DNA of 64,000 nt, taken from positions 186,001 through 250,000 of the forward strand of contig NZ_QRDY01000005.1 in NCBI RefSeq assembly GCF_003386205.1, written 5' to 3'. The stretch is from Cohnella lupini (GTDB lineage Bacteria; Bacillota; Bacilli; Paenibacillales; Paenibacillaceae). Below the pieces are notes generated by a model. That model ran no database searches, was not told the origin of the DNA, and was given only the letters and a program-made list of their open reading frames with translations. Of the stretch, positions 42,418 to 51,700 are shown in pieces (the first letter of the stretch is position 1; each line of letters starts with the position of its first letter). The translations under genes and the position numbers were made by a program.

Positions 42418-42453
42418 AATAGGCTCCCCTCGAACGTTAAGGGCAGCCTATTT
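42418..42453. terminator. Bidirectional-looking terminator after the altronate dehydratase gene
   Basis: Nine-base arms AAATAGGCT and AGCCTATTT with a CCCCT/AGGG inner pairing. On the minus strand it lies 22 bases after the uxaA large-subunit stop. Confidence 0.8.
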
Positions 42454-42475
42454 ATATCGTTCTCGTTCGCTTTCG

Positions 42476-43636
42476 TTACAAGCTCGGACCTATCCGGTTG
42501 ATGCTGAACTCTTGGTGGCCGAGCACTTCCGCCTTCGTCCATTTGCCTTCCGCGACCTCGACGATTTCGTCCCAGATCCGGTCGCCGGCTTGCTCCAACC
42601 CCAACTCGCCGGTCAGCATGCCGCTTACATCTACGTCCATGTTGTCTTCCATGAGCTTAAACGTGCGCGGATTGCCGGTAATCTTAATGACAGGTACGAC
42701 CGCCGCGCCCGTCGGCGTTCCCCTGCCCGTCGTGAAGCAGACGATATGCGCTCCGCCGGCGGCCATGCCCGATACGCATTCGATATCGTTACCCGGCGAA
42801 TCCATGAAATACAATCCGCCCTCGGGAATCGACTCGGCGTATTCGATCACGCCTCGTATCGGCGCGGATCCGCACTTGCTTATACAGCCGAGTGATTTTT
42901 CTTCTATCGTAGTCAACCCTCCGGCGATATTGCCCGGACTCGGATTACCGCCTCGCATGTCTTCGCCCATCCGTTCTACTTCCTTCTCGAACCGGTTCAC
43001 GATAGAGATCAGCTTTTCCGATATTCCGTCATCCGAGCAGCGCCTGGCGAGTAAATGCTCCGCGCCGATAATCTCCGTCGTCTCGCCGATGACGATCCCC
43101 CCGCCCGAGCCGATTACTCGATCGGCGGCGAATCCTAGCGCCGGATTAGACGATAAACCGGACGTGGAGTCGGAACCTCCGCACTTGACCGCTACCTTAA
43201 GCTTGGCAAGCGGAACTTCCGTCTTTCGTTGCCGACCCAACTCTGCCTTCAAACGCTTCGCGATTTCGACACCATGGCCGATCGCTTTCACGGAGCCTCC
43301 AATGGACTGGATATCGAACATTTCCACCGGCTTCCCCGTCTTGCGAATTTCTTCCGCCAGCGCGACCGGATCGACAACCTCGCAACCGAGGCTAATAATG
43401 ATAACGGCACCTACGTTGGGATTTTTCCCGGTCCCTGCGAGAACGTCGAACGTCCGGTTTTTATCCGCGCCGATCTGGCTGCAACCGTGCTGATGGGGAA
43501 TCGATATCGTATCGGGTACCATCTGCATAATTCTGTTGCATACTTGATTCGCGCAAATGACCGTGGGAATGATCAACAAATGATTACGGATGCCGATATC
43601 GCCGTTATCGCGAGCGTACGCCTCGATCGTCCTCAA
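42476..43636 (-). CDS. uxaA: Altronate dehydratase large subunit (UxaA C-terminal half)
   Basis: Catalytic half of a split UxaA-family dehydratase, 386 residues. Hallmarks are GIRNHLLIIPTVICANQVC, HQHGCSQIGADK, KCGGSDSTSGLSSNPALG, GGLTTIEEKSLGCISKCG and CFTTGRGTPTGAAVVPVIKITGN-type ending (given here in short: GRGTPTG). Cysteine and His residues of these blocks bind iron. The reaction in the family is dehydration of altronate or galactarate to keto-deoxy acids. TTG start at 43636 overlaps the small subunit stop by four bases (TTGA). Which sugar acid is used here is uncertain, because UxaB and UxaC are absent from the window. Confidence 0.88.
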   Translation of the reverse strand: MRTIEAYARDNGDIGIRNHLLIIPTVICANQVCNRIMQMVPDTISIPHQHGCSQIGADKNRTFDVLAGTGKNPNVGAVIIISLGCEVVDPVALAEEIRKTGKPVEMFDIQSIGGSVKAIGHGVEIAKRLKAELGRQRKTEVPLAKLKVAVKCGGSDSTSGLSSNPALGFAADRVIGSGGGIVIGETTEIIGAEHLLARRCSDDGISEKLISIVNRFEKEVERMGEDMRGGNPSPGNIAGGLTTIEEKSLGCISKCGSAPIRGVIEYAESIPEGGLYFMDSPGNDIECVSGMAAGGAHIVCFTTGRGTPTGAAVVPVIKITGNPRTFKLMEDNMDVDVSGMLTGELGLEQAGDRIWDEIVEVAEGKWTKAEVLGHQEFSINRIGPSL

Positions 43637-43959
43637 TTCGCCTCCTCCTTGTCCGCTTGATCTCCGCGTCCGCGAATGCCTTCGATATTGTGAACGTGAA
43701 CATGACTTCCCTCTTCGATTGCCTCTGTCGATCTACCGATAACTTCCCCGTATTTGCGAACCTCTTCGCCCGCCTCGATCGATACGATGGCGAATTTATG
43801 GCCGAAAGCCACGGCTTCCGACAGCCGAACCTCCCTGACCTCGGCTCCGACATGAAACCTGACTTCTTCGCCTACTTTCATATCTTTTAGAGCCGTAGCC
43901 ACATGATCAAGCTCGTTCATGACGATCGCGTTCGACTTCCGTGCGATTTCATGCGACAA
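43633..43959 (-). CDS. Altronate dehydratase small subunit (SAF domain, UxaA N-terminal half)
   Basis: SAF-domain protein of about 108 residues: VATALKDMKVGEEVRF, AFGHKFAIVSIEAGEEV, KYGEVIGRSTEAI and HVHVHNIEGIRG, equal to the first 100 residues of single-chain E. coli UxaA. Small plus large chain sum to 494 residues, the length of the fused enzyme. The start is uncertain: TTG at 43959 (GGTGAG six bases upstream, gives the usual N-terminal strand ARKSNAIVMNE) or ATG at 43920 without a good ribosome site. I prefer the TTG. It follows the PhyH-HEAT gene by 20 bases. Confidence 0.82.
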   Translation of the reverse strand: MSHEIARKSNAIVMNELDHVATALKDMKVGEEVRFHVGAEVREVRLSEAVAFGHKFAIVSIEAGEEVRKYGEVIGRSTEAIEEGSHVHVHNIEGIRGRGDQADKEEAN

Positions 43960-43978
43960 TTCGAACTCACCGCTTCCT

Positions 43979-45394
43979 TTAGAAAGTGCTTGCTTTCGTG
44001 GTCGACGGGCACCACCTGGATTGCATAAGCTCGTGCAACAGCACCGCTCTCGATTGCTCGGTATCGATGTAGCGAAGAGCTTCGATCGCATGCCCTTGCA
44101 CGTATCGGTTGTCGTCTTCCAGCGCTTCCGCCAAATACGGAATCGCCGCTTCCGCCGCGCGTCCCAGCTTGATCAGGGAAAGTCCCGCGGTAAAACGGAC
44201 TTGCGCGTCTTCGTCCTTCAGACAAGCGATAAGACCGTCGACCGTCTCTCCTTGCGCCGTCCGACCGATCATGCCGAGCGAATCCGCTATCGTTCTGCGA
44301 ACCTTCGCGGACGATCCGCCTCCTAGCTTCGATACAAGCTTAAGGGCAGATGTATCGGCGTAATGCCGCAACTCGCCGAGCGCGAATGCCGCATGGTTGA
44401 CCGCATGCTCCTTCTCATCGTCGAGCGCTCGAGTCAAACCTTCGACCGCATCGGCCCCGCACGCCGACAATCCGTAAGCGGATAACAAAGAAGCCCTTGC
44501 ATCCGTTCCAATCAATGTATCCAACAGAACATCCCGTCCCGCTTCCCCGCAAGTCGCCAAGCCGTATGCGGCATTCAGGGCGATTCGTTCGTCGGAATCC
44601 GTTAGCCTTCCCGCCAAATCGGATAGAAGACTTTCATGTTTAGTATCCGCTTTGCCGTAGCGGCTGCCGATTTCTCCCCGCAGCCAATTCCAAGAGTCTT
44701 GCCAGTACTCTTCCTGCGGCAATCCCACGGCCGACGCCGCTTCGGGCACGGACCATTCGCTGCCTTCGTAATTCCAAGTCGGTTCGGATGGGGCAACCGT
44801 TCTCATGAATTCGAATTTCAGCATATAACGCGGTTTGCCCGTCAGGTTTCTGGTCGACCGATGCCAGATATCGTAATGAATGAGAACGAAAGTGCCTGCC
44901 TCCCCGTTCGCCGTCACTTCGTCCTCCGAATCGTCCGGACCGAATGTGCGGCTCTCGTAAACGTGACTGCCCGGCATAACGCCCGTAGGTCCAAGCTCGA
45001 CCGGAGTATCCTGCGGAAAATACATGATCATGGCCCACCAAGGATGATGGTTGCGGAGGCGATTATAGCCCCAATAGCTGTCTTTATGCCAACCGCCAGC
45101 CGTTGGCAAGGCATTATAATGGCAGTGTCTATGCGTATGCATCAGATAATCGGGACCGAGTACGCTCGTTAACGCTCCGGTGATGACCGGATGCTCGAAC
45201 ACCTTCTGCATCTCCCGGATTCTAGGTAAAATATTGTTGCCCAGGTTGCCTTCCTCTTCGTGGACTTGATTCAACCGTTCCAGCAGCCGATCGTGGAAAT
45301 CCTTCGGAAAGTCCGTCTTCAACAACAATACTCCGTCTACGATAAACGTCTTCATCTGCTCGTCCGTCAATAGTCGCGGTTCGTTCGGTTTCAT
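43979..45394 (-). CDS. Phytanoyl-CoA-dioxygenase-like enzyme fused to HEAT repeats
   Basis: Fusion of 471 residues. Residues about 10-230 form a non-haem iron and 2-oxoglutarate dioxygenase: iron ligands His103-x-Asp105 (WHKDSY) and His178 (DIWHRS), with Arg189 for the co-substrate. Residues about 260-471 are HEAT or PBS-lyase repeats (DEDAQVRFTAGLSLIKLG, EDDNRYVQGHAIEALRYI), which mediate protein contacts. The enzyme could hydroxylate a sugar acid, lipid or protein. ATG at 45394 with GGGAGG. First gene of the operon with split UxaA; the link suggests that it oxidises a compound then dehydrated by UxaA, but this is inference. Confidence 0.85.
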   Translation of the reverse strand: MKPNEPRLLTDEQMKTFIVDGVLLLKTDFPKDFHDRLLERLNQVHEEEGNLGNNILPRIREMQKVFEHPVITGALTSVLGPDYLMHTHRHCHYNALPTAGGWHKDSYWGYNRLRNHHPWWAMIMYFPQDTPVELGPTGVMPGSHVYESRTFGPDDSEDEVTANGEAGTFVLIHYDIWHRSTRNLTGKPRYMLKFEFMRTVAPSEPTWNYEGSEWSVPEAASAVGLPQEEYWQDSWNWLRGEIGSRYGKADTKHESLLSDLAGRLTDSDERIALNAAYGLATCGEAGRDVLLDTLIGTDARASLLSAYGLSACGADAVEGLTRALDDEKEHAVNHAAFALGELRHYADTSALKLVSKLGGGSSAKVRRTIADSLGMIGRTAQGETVDGLIACLKDEDAQVRFTAGLSLIKLGRAAEAAIPYLAEALEDDNRYVQGHAIEALRYIDTEQSRAVLLHELMQSRWCPSTTKASTF

Positions 45395-45427
45395 GGCTTT
45401 TTTGTCCTCCCTCTTGTCGATAAGCTC

Positions 45428-45433
45428 ATTATA
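45428..45433 (-). promoter_or_regulatory. -10 box of the PhyH-HEAT/UxaA operon
   Basis: Perfect TATAAT on the minus strand 34 bases before the ATG at 45394, without a matching -35. Fits activation by the divergent AraC protein at 45555. Confidence 0.45.
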
Positions 45434-45554
45434 GGGGAGGGTTTACGTACCGAAAATGGATGAAGCTAAGAATGAAGGGTACAAAACTCAGCATACACAT
45501 CGCGTGAACAATCCATTAGAATAGAGTCGAGAAAAGAAGAAGCAAAGGTCGTGA

Positions 45555-46391
45555 ATGGGGATGGCTTCAATCAAGAGCGAGCAGGCGATAGCGGATTTGC
45601 TGCATAACCTGCAGATCGACGTCACGGCGGCTTACCGGACGCAATGCACCCCCGAATGGCGCAATCTCGACCATTCGCCGGACTATAACAAGTTTTATTT
45701 CATTCTTGAGGGGGAAGGTTGGGTACGCGTCGAGGAACAAACCATTCATCCGCGTCCTGGCCAGCTCTTCTTCGCGCCGGCATACACGAACCAAGGCTAT
45801 TCCGCCGTCAACGATAATGCCTTTCTTAAATATTGGTGCCATTTCACGACGAGGGCCGGCGCGTTCGACCTGTTCCAATGGATCGGCGTTCCGTATTGTA
45901 TCGATATCCATGACAAAGAACGGGTTTCCCGGCTATTCGAACGATTAGTCGAACCGCAAGGAAGCTCCGCCCTGGTCACTCTAATTAGACAGAAATCCGT
46001 GATGCTGGAAATATTGGCGACGTATCTGGAGCATGTTCCGGTTCAAGTGCTGCAGCATCGAAGCGAAGAGATTAACCGGCTCAACGTTATTCACGATTAC
46101 GTGGACAAGCATCTTCACTTAAGCATCAGCGTCGACGAATTGGCCTCGCTACTGCACTTGCATCCGAATTATTTTATCGCCTATTTCAAGAAGCGATTCG
46201 GCGTTTCGCCACATAAATACGTCAATCGCAAAAGAGCGGAGAAAGCGAAAACTTTGTTGATGACGACCGCCCTCAGCATCAAGGAAATCTCCGCCCTTAC
46301 GGGATTCCCCGACACGAATCATTTCACGAAGTTTTTCCGCAAGGAAACGGGTTTCAGTCCGACCGAATTTCGCGGAATTTATGCCTCATAG
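45555..46391 (+). CDS. AraC-family regulator divergent from the PhyH-HEAT operon
   Basis: Regulator of 278 residues. Cupin sensor at the N-terminus (NKFYFILEGEGWVRVEEQ, HPRPGQLFFAPAYTNQGYS), then the AraC domain: ISVDELASLLHLHPNYFIAYFKKRFG as helix-turn-helix 1 and IKEISALTGFPDTNHFTKFFRK as helix-turn-helix 2, ending FSPTEFRGI. ATG at 45555 with AAAGG six bases upstream. The 160-base divergent region carries a TATAAT for the operon on the other strand. It almost certainly controls that operon. Confidence 0.88.
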   Translation: MGMASIKSEQAIADLLHNLQIDVTAAYRTQCTPEWRNLDHSPDYNKFYFILEGEGWVRVEEQTIHPRPGQLFFAPAYTNQGYSAVNDNAFLKYWCHFTTRAGAFDLFQWIGVPYCIDIHDKERVSRLFERLVEPQGSSALVTLIRQKSVMLEILATYLEHVPVQVLQHRSEEINRLNVIHDYVDKHLHLSISVDELASLLHLHPNYFIAYFKKRFGVSPHKYVNRKRAEKAKTLLMTTALSIKEISALTGFPDTNHFTKFFRKETGFSPTEFRGIYAS

Positions 46392-46424
46392 GATCGGAAG
46401 CCGCGAATGCCACTCGTTTCGGGT

Positions 46425-46955
46425 TTATTCCCCGTCTCCCCAATCCCACCGGTGGCGATATCGTTCAAGCCGAGGATGCAGAGCTGCTTCCGTAACCGAC
46501 GTCAGAATGAGCCTTACCTTTACGATCCATTCCTCGAAGGAAGAGAACGAAGCGAACGAATTGGCCATATCGGGCGTAAGGAACAGAAAATGCGGACCGG
46601 GCAGCGTCTCCGTCAAATGCCGCAGAGCCGCCTCCATTGGCGTATACTTCTTCCTCTTTCCTTCCCAACCGTCGAACTCGACCTCCCCGCGATCGTATTC
46701 CCGTTTCCATTCGAGCAAACGTTTTTCCCGCTTATAATAAGGACTAGTCGGCTTCTTCGACATCCTTCTCATCGTTTCCTCGTGTATCGGATACAACACG
46801 AGCTTGGCGAAAGATCGGTCCGAATTGATCTCTATAGCGCGTTCCAACTGTTCGTCCGTGGTCGTCTCGAACGTGTCGTAATAGATCAACGTCCCCTTAT
46901 CTCCATCCTTCGGCGGCTCGTAGCCATACGGAACGCTTTCCGTTCTTGAACTCAT
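46425..46955 (-). CDS. Uncharacterised soluble protein coupled to an MFS transporter
   Basis: Protein of 176 residues that I do not recognise. It is soluble, charged and mixed alpha/beta, with EQLERAIEINSDRSFAKLVLY, an EETMRRMSKKP helix, a KREKRLLEWKRE helix, and GPHFLFLTPDMANSFAS. There is no signal peptide, Cys cluster or nucleotide-binding loop. ATG at 46955 has AGGAGG eight bases upstream and overlaps the MFS stop by four bases (ATGA), so both are translated together. A role in the transport or chemistry of the MFS substrate is the simplest guess. Confidence 0.6.
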   Translation of the reverse strand: MSSRTESVPYGYEPPKDGDKGTLIYYDTFETTTDEQLERAIEINSDRSFAKLVLYPIHEETMRRMSKKPTSPYYKREKRLLEWKREYDRGEVEFDGWEGKRKKYTPMEAALRHLTETLPGPHFLFLTPDMANSFASFSSFEEWIVKVRLILTSVTEAALHPRLERYRHRWDWGDGE

Positions 46956-48139
46956 GTACTTGTCCTCCTAGATTGGAATCGGAATACGACGACGCCCGAC
47001 ATGGCAAACAACAGGAAAGCTCCGCTCAATATCCAGAAGATGCTATGCGGGGACACATAGCGAATGCCGTATCCGCCGATGATCGGTCCGGCGATGCTCC
47101 CGATGCTGAAATGAATGGAAGCGATGACGTTGGCGGCCGGCATGATCGTACGCGGCAATAGATCCGCGGCGTACGCCAAACCGAGGGAATAAAACGATCC
47201 GACAAGTCCCCCTGCCAGCGCGAAGAGCACGACAAGCCATTCCACGCGGTCCTCCGCCAGCGGAATCGCCGCGAAGACGAAGGCACCCGTCACCCCGCAG
47301 GCGATCAATACCGGTTTGCGTCCGATCCGGTCGCTCCATATGCCAAGCGGCAGCTGCAGGATGAGCCCTCCGATTCCGAAAGAGAGCAGCAGCAAGGAAA
47401 TCCATTCTTTGCCCAATTCGATCCGCAATCCGTACAGGGGAAAGCTGCTGTTCATCGAAGCTTCCATGAGACCGTAAAGCATGGCGGGGATTAATCCGAA
47501 CCACGCGATCCGATAGGCGTTAATGAAGCGGTTTTCTGCCGATTCGCCTCTCTTCGCTCGTTCCGGAAGCACGTTTGGCAGCCGAAGCACGAGTATTAAC
47601 ACAACTAGAAAGAAGAAACCGGTAGCTAAAAAAGGAACGGCATCTCCGAAAGGGAGCAGATTGATGCCAAGCGGACCGATGCTGAATCCCGTTCCGTACG
47701 CCATTCCGTACAAGGAAATATATCTTCCTCTTCGTTCGGACGGGCTAGTGGTTACGATCCACAATTGGGTGGCATAATGCAAAGCGCTATCGCCGATTCC
47801 GACTAGCAAACGGAGAGCGAACCACAATCCGAGCGATTGGCTCACCGGAAACAGAAGCACGGAAACTGCGATCAACGATATGCCCGCTATGATGACTTTC
47901 TTGTAGCCGTAACGAACGACGGGTTTCTCGATAATAAACATCGTGCAGAACACGCCGATATACAACGCCGTAGAATTGAGACCGTTCACGTCCGAGGAAA
48001 TACCGGAACGTTCCAGCAGAATCGATAGCAAAGGAAGAAGAAGCCCTTGACTCATCCCGGCTACGACGACGACCAACAGTAAGGTGGCGAATCGGTATCG
48101 CGAGATGACGAAAGCGTTAGCAGAATTCCCGGTAGACAA
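46952..48139 (-). CDS. MFS transporter
   Basis: Twelve-helix major facilitator of 395 residues. Helices 4-5 carry RLLVGIGDSALHYATQ and RRGRYISLYGMAYGTGFSIGP, and the loop between helices 8 and 9 has the antiporter-like GIWSDRIGRKPVLIACG. Such proteins export drugs or sugars by proton exchange; the substrate cannot be told. TTG start at 48139 with GGAG 11 bases upstream. An extended -10 (TGCTATAAT, 48207-48215) lies upstream. Four-base overlap with the unknown gene downstream. Confidence 0.88.
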   Translation of the reverse strand: MSTGNSANAFVISRYRFATLLLVVVVAGMSQGLLLPLLSILLERSGISSDVNGLNSTALYIGVFCTMFIIEKPVVRYGYKKVIIAGISLIAVSVLLFPVSQSLGLWFALRLLVGIGDSALHYATQLWIVTTSPSERRGRYISLYGMAYGTGFSIGPLGINLLPFGDAVPFLATGFFFLVVLILVLRLPNVLPERAKRGESAENRFINAYRIAWFGLIPAMLYGLMEASMNSSFPLYGLRIELGKEWISLLLLSFGIGGLILQLPLGIWSDRIGRKPVLIACGVTGAFVFAAIPLAEDRVEWLVVLFALAGGLVGSFYSLGLAYAADLLPRTIMPAANVIASIHFSIGSIAGPIIGGYGIRYVSPHSIFWILSGAFLLFAMSGVVVFRFQSRRTST

Positions 48140-48165
48140 GCTTGTAGCATCTCCTTACTGCGAAT

Positions 48166-48215
48166 TAAAATAGCCTTGATTCGATTATGCACCGAAACAA
48201 GGCTATATTATAGCA
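48166..48215 (-). terminator. Terminator of the DUF4180 gene overlapping the MFS promoter
   Basis: Arms ATAGCCTTG (48170-48178) and CAAGGCTAT (48198-48206) followed by TTTTAATT on the minus strand. An extended -10, TGCTATAAT, abuts it at 48207-48215, so the MFS transcript would begin inside the terminator stem. Confidence 0.65.
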
Positions 48216-48236
48216 TGAATCCGCGAACGACTCCGC

Positions 48237-48620
48237 TTATATATCGATCAGCCACCGTTCGGCATCGATTCTATTATCGAATACGCCGATTCCGTCGCCC
48301 GATAGGGATTTAACATCAAGTTCGTTAAACTCGCCTTCGATCGTAAAATCGTCGGGGATAACAATAGCCGTCTTTACCCGGTCGTTAGACAGAAGTCGCA
48401 GCGTCTGATCCGCCACGCCAGTTGTTTGCTTAAAGAAATCTTCCGAAAGCGAATCCGCGTGAAGCATCAGTAGCGATGTCTCGTTTTCCCTGCATGCGGT
48501 TACGAGTTCAAGCGCATCCTGCTCCGTGCGTAGCGACGAATGCTCGGAACCGCATTCGACATAGCTTTCCGCGCCCGTTTCTATTACGTTATAATATATG
48601 TTCATATCCCTCCTTGACAT
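48237..48620 (-). CDS. DUF4180-domain protein
   Basis: Small soluble protein of 127 residues of the DUF4180 family, common in Bacillota and without a known function. The pattern RTEQDALELVTACRENET, LLMLHADSLSEDFF, and TGVADQTLRLL is diagnostic, and the C-terminal FDNRIDAERWLID block closes it. In other bacteria members sit near stress or resistance genes. ATG at 48620 has AGGAAG upstream; a second ATG at 48605 has a nearby GGAGG but only three bases of spacing. Single gene ending in its own terminator. Confidence 0.85.
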   Translation of the reverse strand: MSRRDMNIYYNVIETGAESYVECGSEHSSLRTEQDALELVTACRENETSLLMLHADSLSEDFFKQTTGVADQTLRLLSNDRVKTAIVIPDDFTIEGEFNELDVKSLSGDGIGVFDNRIDAERWLIDI

Positions 48621-48691
48621 TGCGGGCTTCCTGGCACCCGCTTACTTCCATTTTACCCAATTACGGAACATCAACCCCATCCCTAAGCGCG

Positions 48692-48723
48692 CAAAAAACC
48701 GCCGAACCCTGAGGTTCGGCGGT
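48692..48723 (-). terminator. Terminator of the large secreted protein gene
   Basis: Eleven-base arms ACCGCCGAACC and GGTTCGGCGGT around a 4-base loop, followed by TTTTTT on the minus strand, 21 bases after the stop. Confidence 0.9.
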
Positions 48724-48743
48724 CCTTTCTATTCCGATATGAG

Positions 48744-51700
48744 TTAGCTCGTAAACAAACGTCCGTTAGGAACTACTTGTTTCGATTGCGAAGCGCTAGA
48801 CCAAGAGAGCTTCGCATGCGCGTTTCCACCGTTCTCTAGGAATTCCATCACGATGTCGTATTTCACGCCCCCGGTCAACGAGATCGTCGCGCTGAGTTCG
48901 CCGTTCATGGAAACCCAATTGTTGATCAATTGCTGGCCGTTAACCCATAGGCGAACTCCATCGTCGGTATCCGTATAGAAGGTATACGTTTCCGTATATT
49001 GAGGCTGTACTTTCCCTGTCCATCTGGCAGTGAACCATTCACCCGGTACATCCGGCGTAGGTCTGCCGCCGCCCCAATCGAAGTCTATGGTCGCATCGGT
49101 TTGCGTTAAAGCCAAAGTTCCGAAATTGCCGGAGTAATATTGACCGATGATCCCGTTCGTAGGAGAGGACGCCGCATTCGTCGTTACGCTAAGCGCGCTG
49201 CTTGCCGCCGATACGTTATTGGCAGCGTCTTTGGCTTTAACCGTAAACGAGTACGCGGTGCTAGCGGATAAACCGTTGACCGTAAAGGTCGTCGCTCCGG
49301 TTGTGGAGCCGGCAAGCGTGCTGCCGTTGTAAATGTCGTAACCCGTAACGCCTACGTTATCCGTCGATGCCGTCCAAGATAGATTAACGCTCGTGCTTGT
49401 TTTCGACGGTGAAGAAAGTCCGGTTGGCGCGGTCGGCGCTTGAGTGTCCGTGCTCGCGTTCGTCGTCACGTTGAGAGAGTTGCTCGCGGCCGAAGCATTG
49501 CTTGCCGCATCCTTCGCCTTAACCGTGAACGTATAGGCGGTATTCGCGGTTAACCCGCTCACGGTGAAAGTCGTAGCTCCGGTTGTGGAACCGGCCAACG
49601 TGCTTCCATTGTAAACATCATAACCGGTTACGCCGACATTGTCCGTCGATGCCGTCCAAGATAGATTAACGCTATTGGCCGTCTTGGAAGGCGAAGTCAG
49701 ATTCGCCGGAGCTGTCGGCGCTTGCGTGTCACCGCCGCTTCCGCCCGCTAGATTAACATCGCAGTGCTTATATTGGCCTGCGGCAGGGTCGCTACCGAAC
49801 GAATTATTGGAGCACATAACGGAATTGGTATAGTTTCCGTACACGTAGCTACCCGTTACTCCATATCGCACTTGTTTCGTACCGCTGAAAGAACATAAGT
49901 TATTTTCGCCCGCGCAGAGCGTCCAGTTCGCAGCCGGATCCGTCGTCACCGACAACGAATTGCTCGCCGCCGATAAATTATTCGAAGCATCCTTAGCTTT
50001 GACCGTGTAGGTAAACGTCGTGTTTGCCGACAAGCCCGTAAGCGTGGTGGACGTCGCGCTAGCTCCCGTCGTCGTGCCTGCCAACGTTGATCCGTTATAG
50101 ATGTTATAACCGATTACGCCTACGTTGTCCGTGGAAGCCGACCAGGACAAGCTGACGCTCGTGTCCGTCTTCGCCGGCGAGGTCAAGCCGGTCGGTGCCG
50201 TAGGCGCTTGAGTATCGCCCGCGTCCGTCGTTACGTTTAACGTGTTGCTTGCCGCGGATACGTTACCGGAAGCGTCTTTGGCCTTAACCGTAAAGCTGTA
50301 TGCCGTGCTAGGCGTTAAGCCGGTAATCGTGAATGTTGTTGCGCCGGCTCCCGAAGTAGAGCCCGCCAACACGCCGCCTTTATAAACGTCGTAACCGATG
50401 ACCGCTACGTTATCGGTCGAAGCCGTCCAAGACAGATCAACCGTCACGTTCGATTTCGTCGGAGCGGACAAGCTTGTCGGAGCGGTTGGCGCCGTCGTGT
50501 CCGGCGGTCCTGTAAATACCGTGATCGATTGTTCCTTGACGCTAGCGCGTCCTCCGTTATCCCAGACGCCTAGAATAACTTTGTAAGTGCCGGCTTTCTG
50601 GTAAGTGTACGTAGGGCTAGCGGTCGTAACCGGGATGCCCTCGCCAAGATCCCATAAGTTCTCGACGATCGTGCCGTTATCGGTCGACGTGTTCGTGAAC
50701 GTTACCGGTTGGCCGAGTTGTACCGTGAGAGGACCCGTAAAATTCGCGACCGGTTTGGCATCGCCGAATCCGCGGCTCGTAAGCTGCGTGTTCGTGCCGT
50801 TGCCGCTTACCGTATTGCCGCTCCACTCCAAGTCCGCAGCCGAGGACGGATATTGGTCGATCGACGGCCCGCCGTTCCCGGTAATGGTGTTGTTAACGAA
50901 GCTCAGTTTATCGGTACCGGAAGCCGTCGTGATCTCGATCGCTTTACGGCCGTTGTTAATAATTTGGTTGCTGTCGAACACGATGTTTTTCGTGTCGCCG
51001 TGAATCCGTACCGCGTTGCCGTCATAACCCGGGTATGCCGCGGATGGATGGCCGGTCGCGCCGTTCTGCCATTTGTTCTTGTAGAAATATTGGTATTGCT
51101 CCGTGAATCCGGTTCCGGCTCCTTGGAGTTGCATCCCCCACATGACGATATTCTGGACCGTGTTATAGTTCCACAACTGATAACCGGTACCAGGCGACTG
51201 CTGCATGCCGACCTGCTGTCCGCCGTCTACCAGGTTGTTCGACGTAACTCCGTGGTCGACCATGACTTCCAAGCCCATATGTCCGACCGATCCGTCGTTA
51301 GCCATCACGATATTGTTGCGAACGGCTACGTATTTCGAACGCACCGCGCTTATCCAGTGATCGACGTTGTTGTTCTCGATGAGGGAATAGTCGGTGTTGG
51401 TATGCAGCTCGATACCAAGCCCTTCCATTTTCTTGCCCGTACCGGTGACCGTGTTGCCGCGGACGATAGCGTAGGCGCTATCGTCGTTGACGAAAATCCC
51501 GCCGCGCCCGGTATCCGCGATCGTATTGTTCTCGATCAGCGCATGGTTGGAGCCCCATCCTACGCGAACGCCTCCGCCCCAGTCGGAGTTGACGCCTGTG
51601 TTCGTTACGATATTATTAGAGATTTCGAGATAGGTTGATCCGATTCCGTACAACGCGAACGGACCGAATCCCGCCGAAGCGGCCAAATCCTTGACTCTCA

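Noticed and set aside
42498..43493. 331-codon plus-strand frame
   Set aside because: Antisense to the UxaA large subunit; low-complexity Ser/Pro/Ile composition.
50709..51638. 309-codon plus-strand frame
   Set aside because: Antisense to the beta-helix region of the secreted protein; Arg/Val-rich without family motifs.
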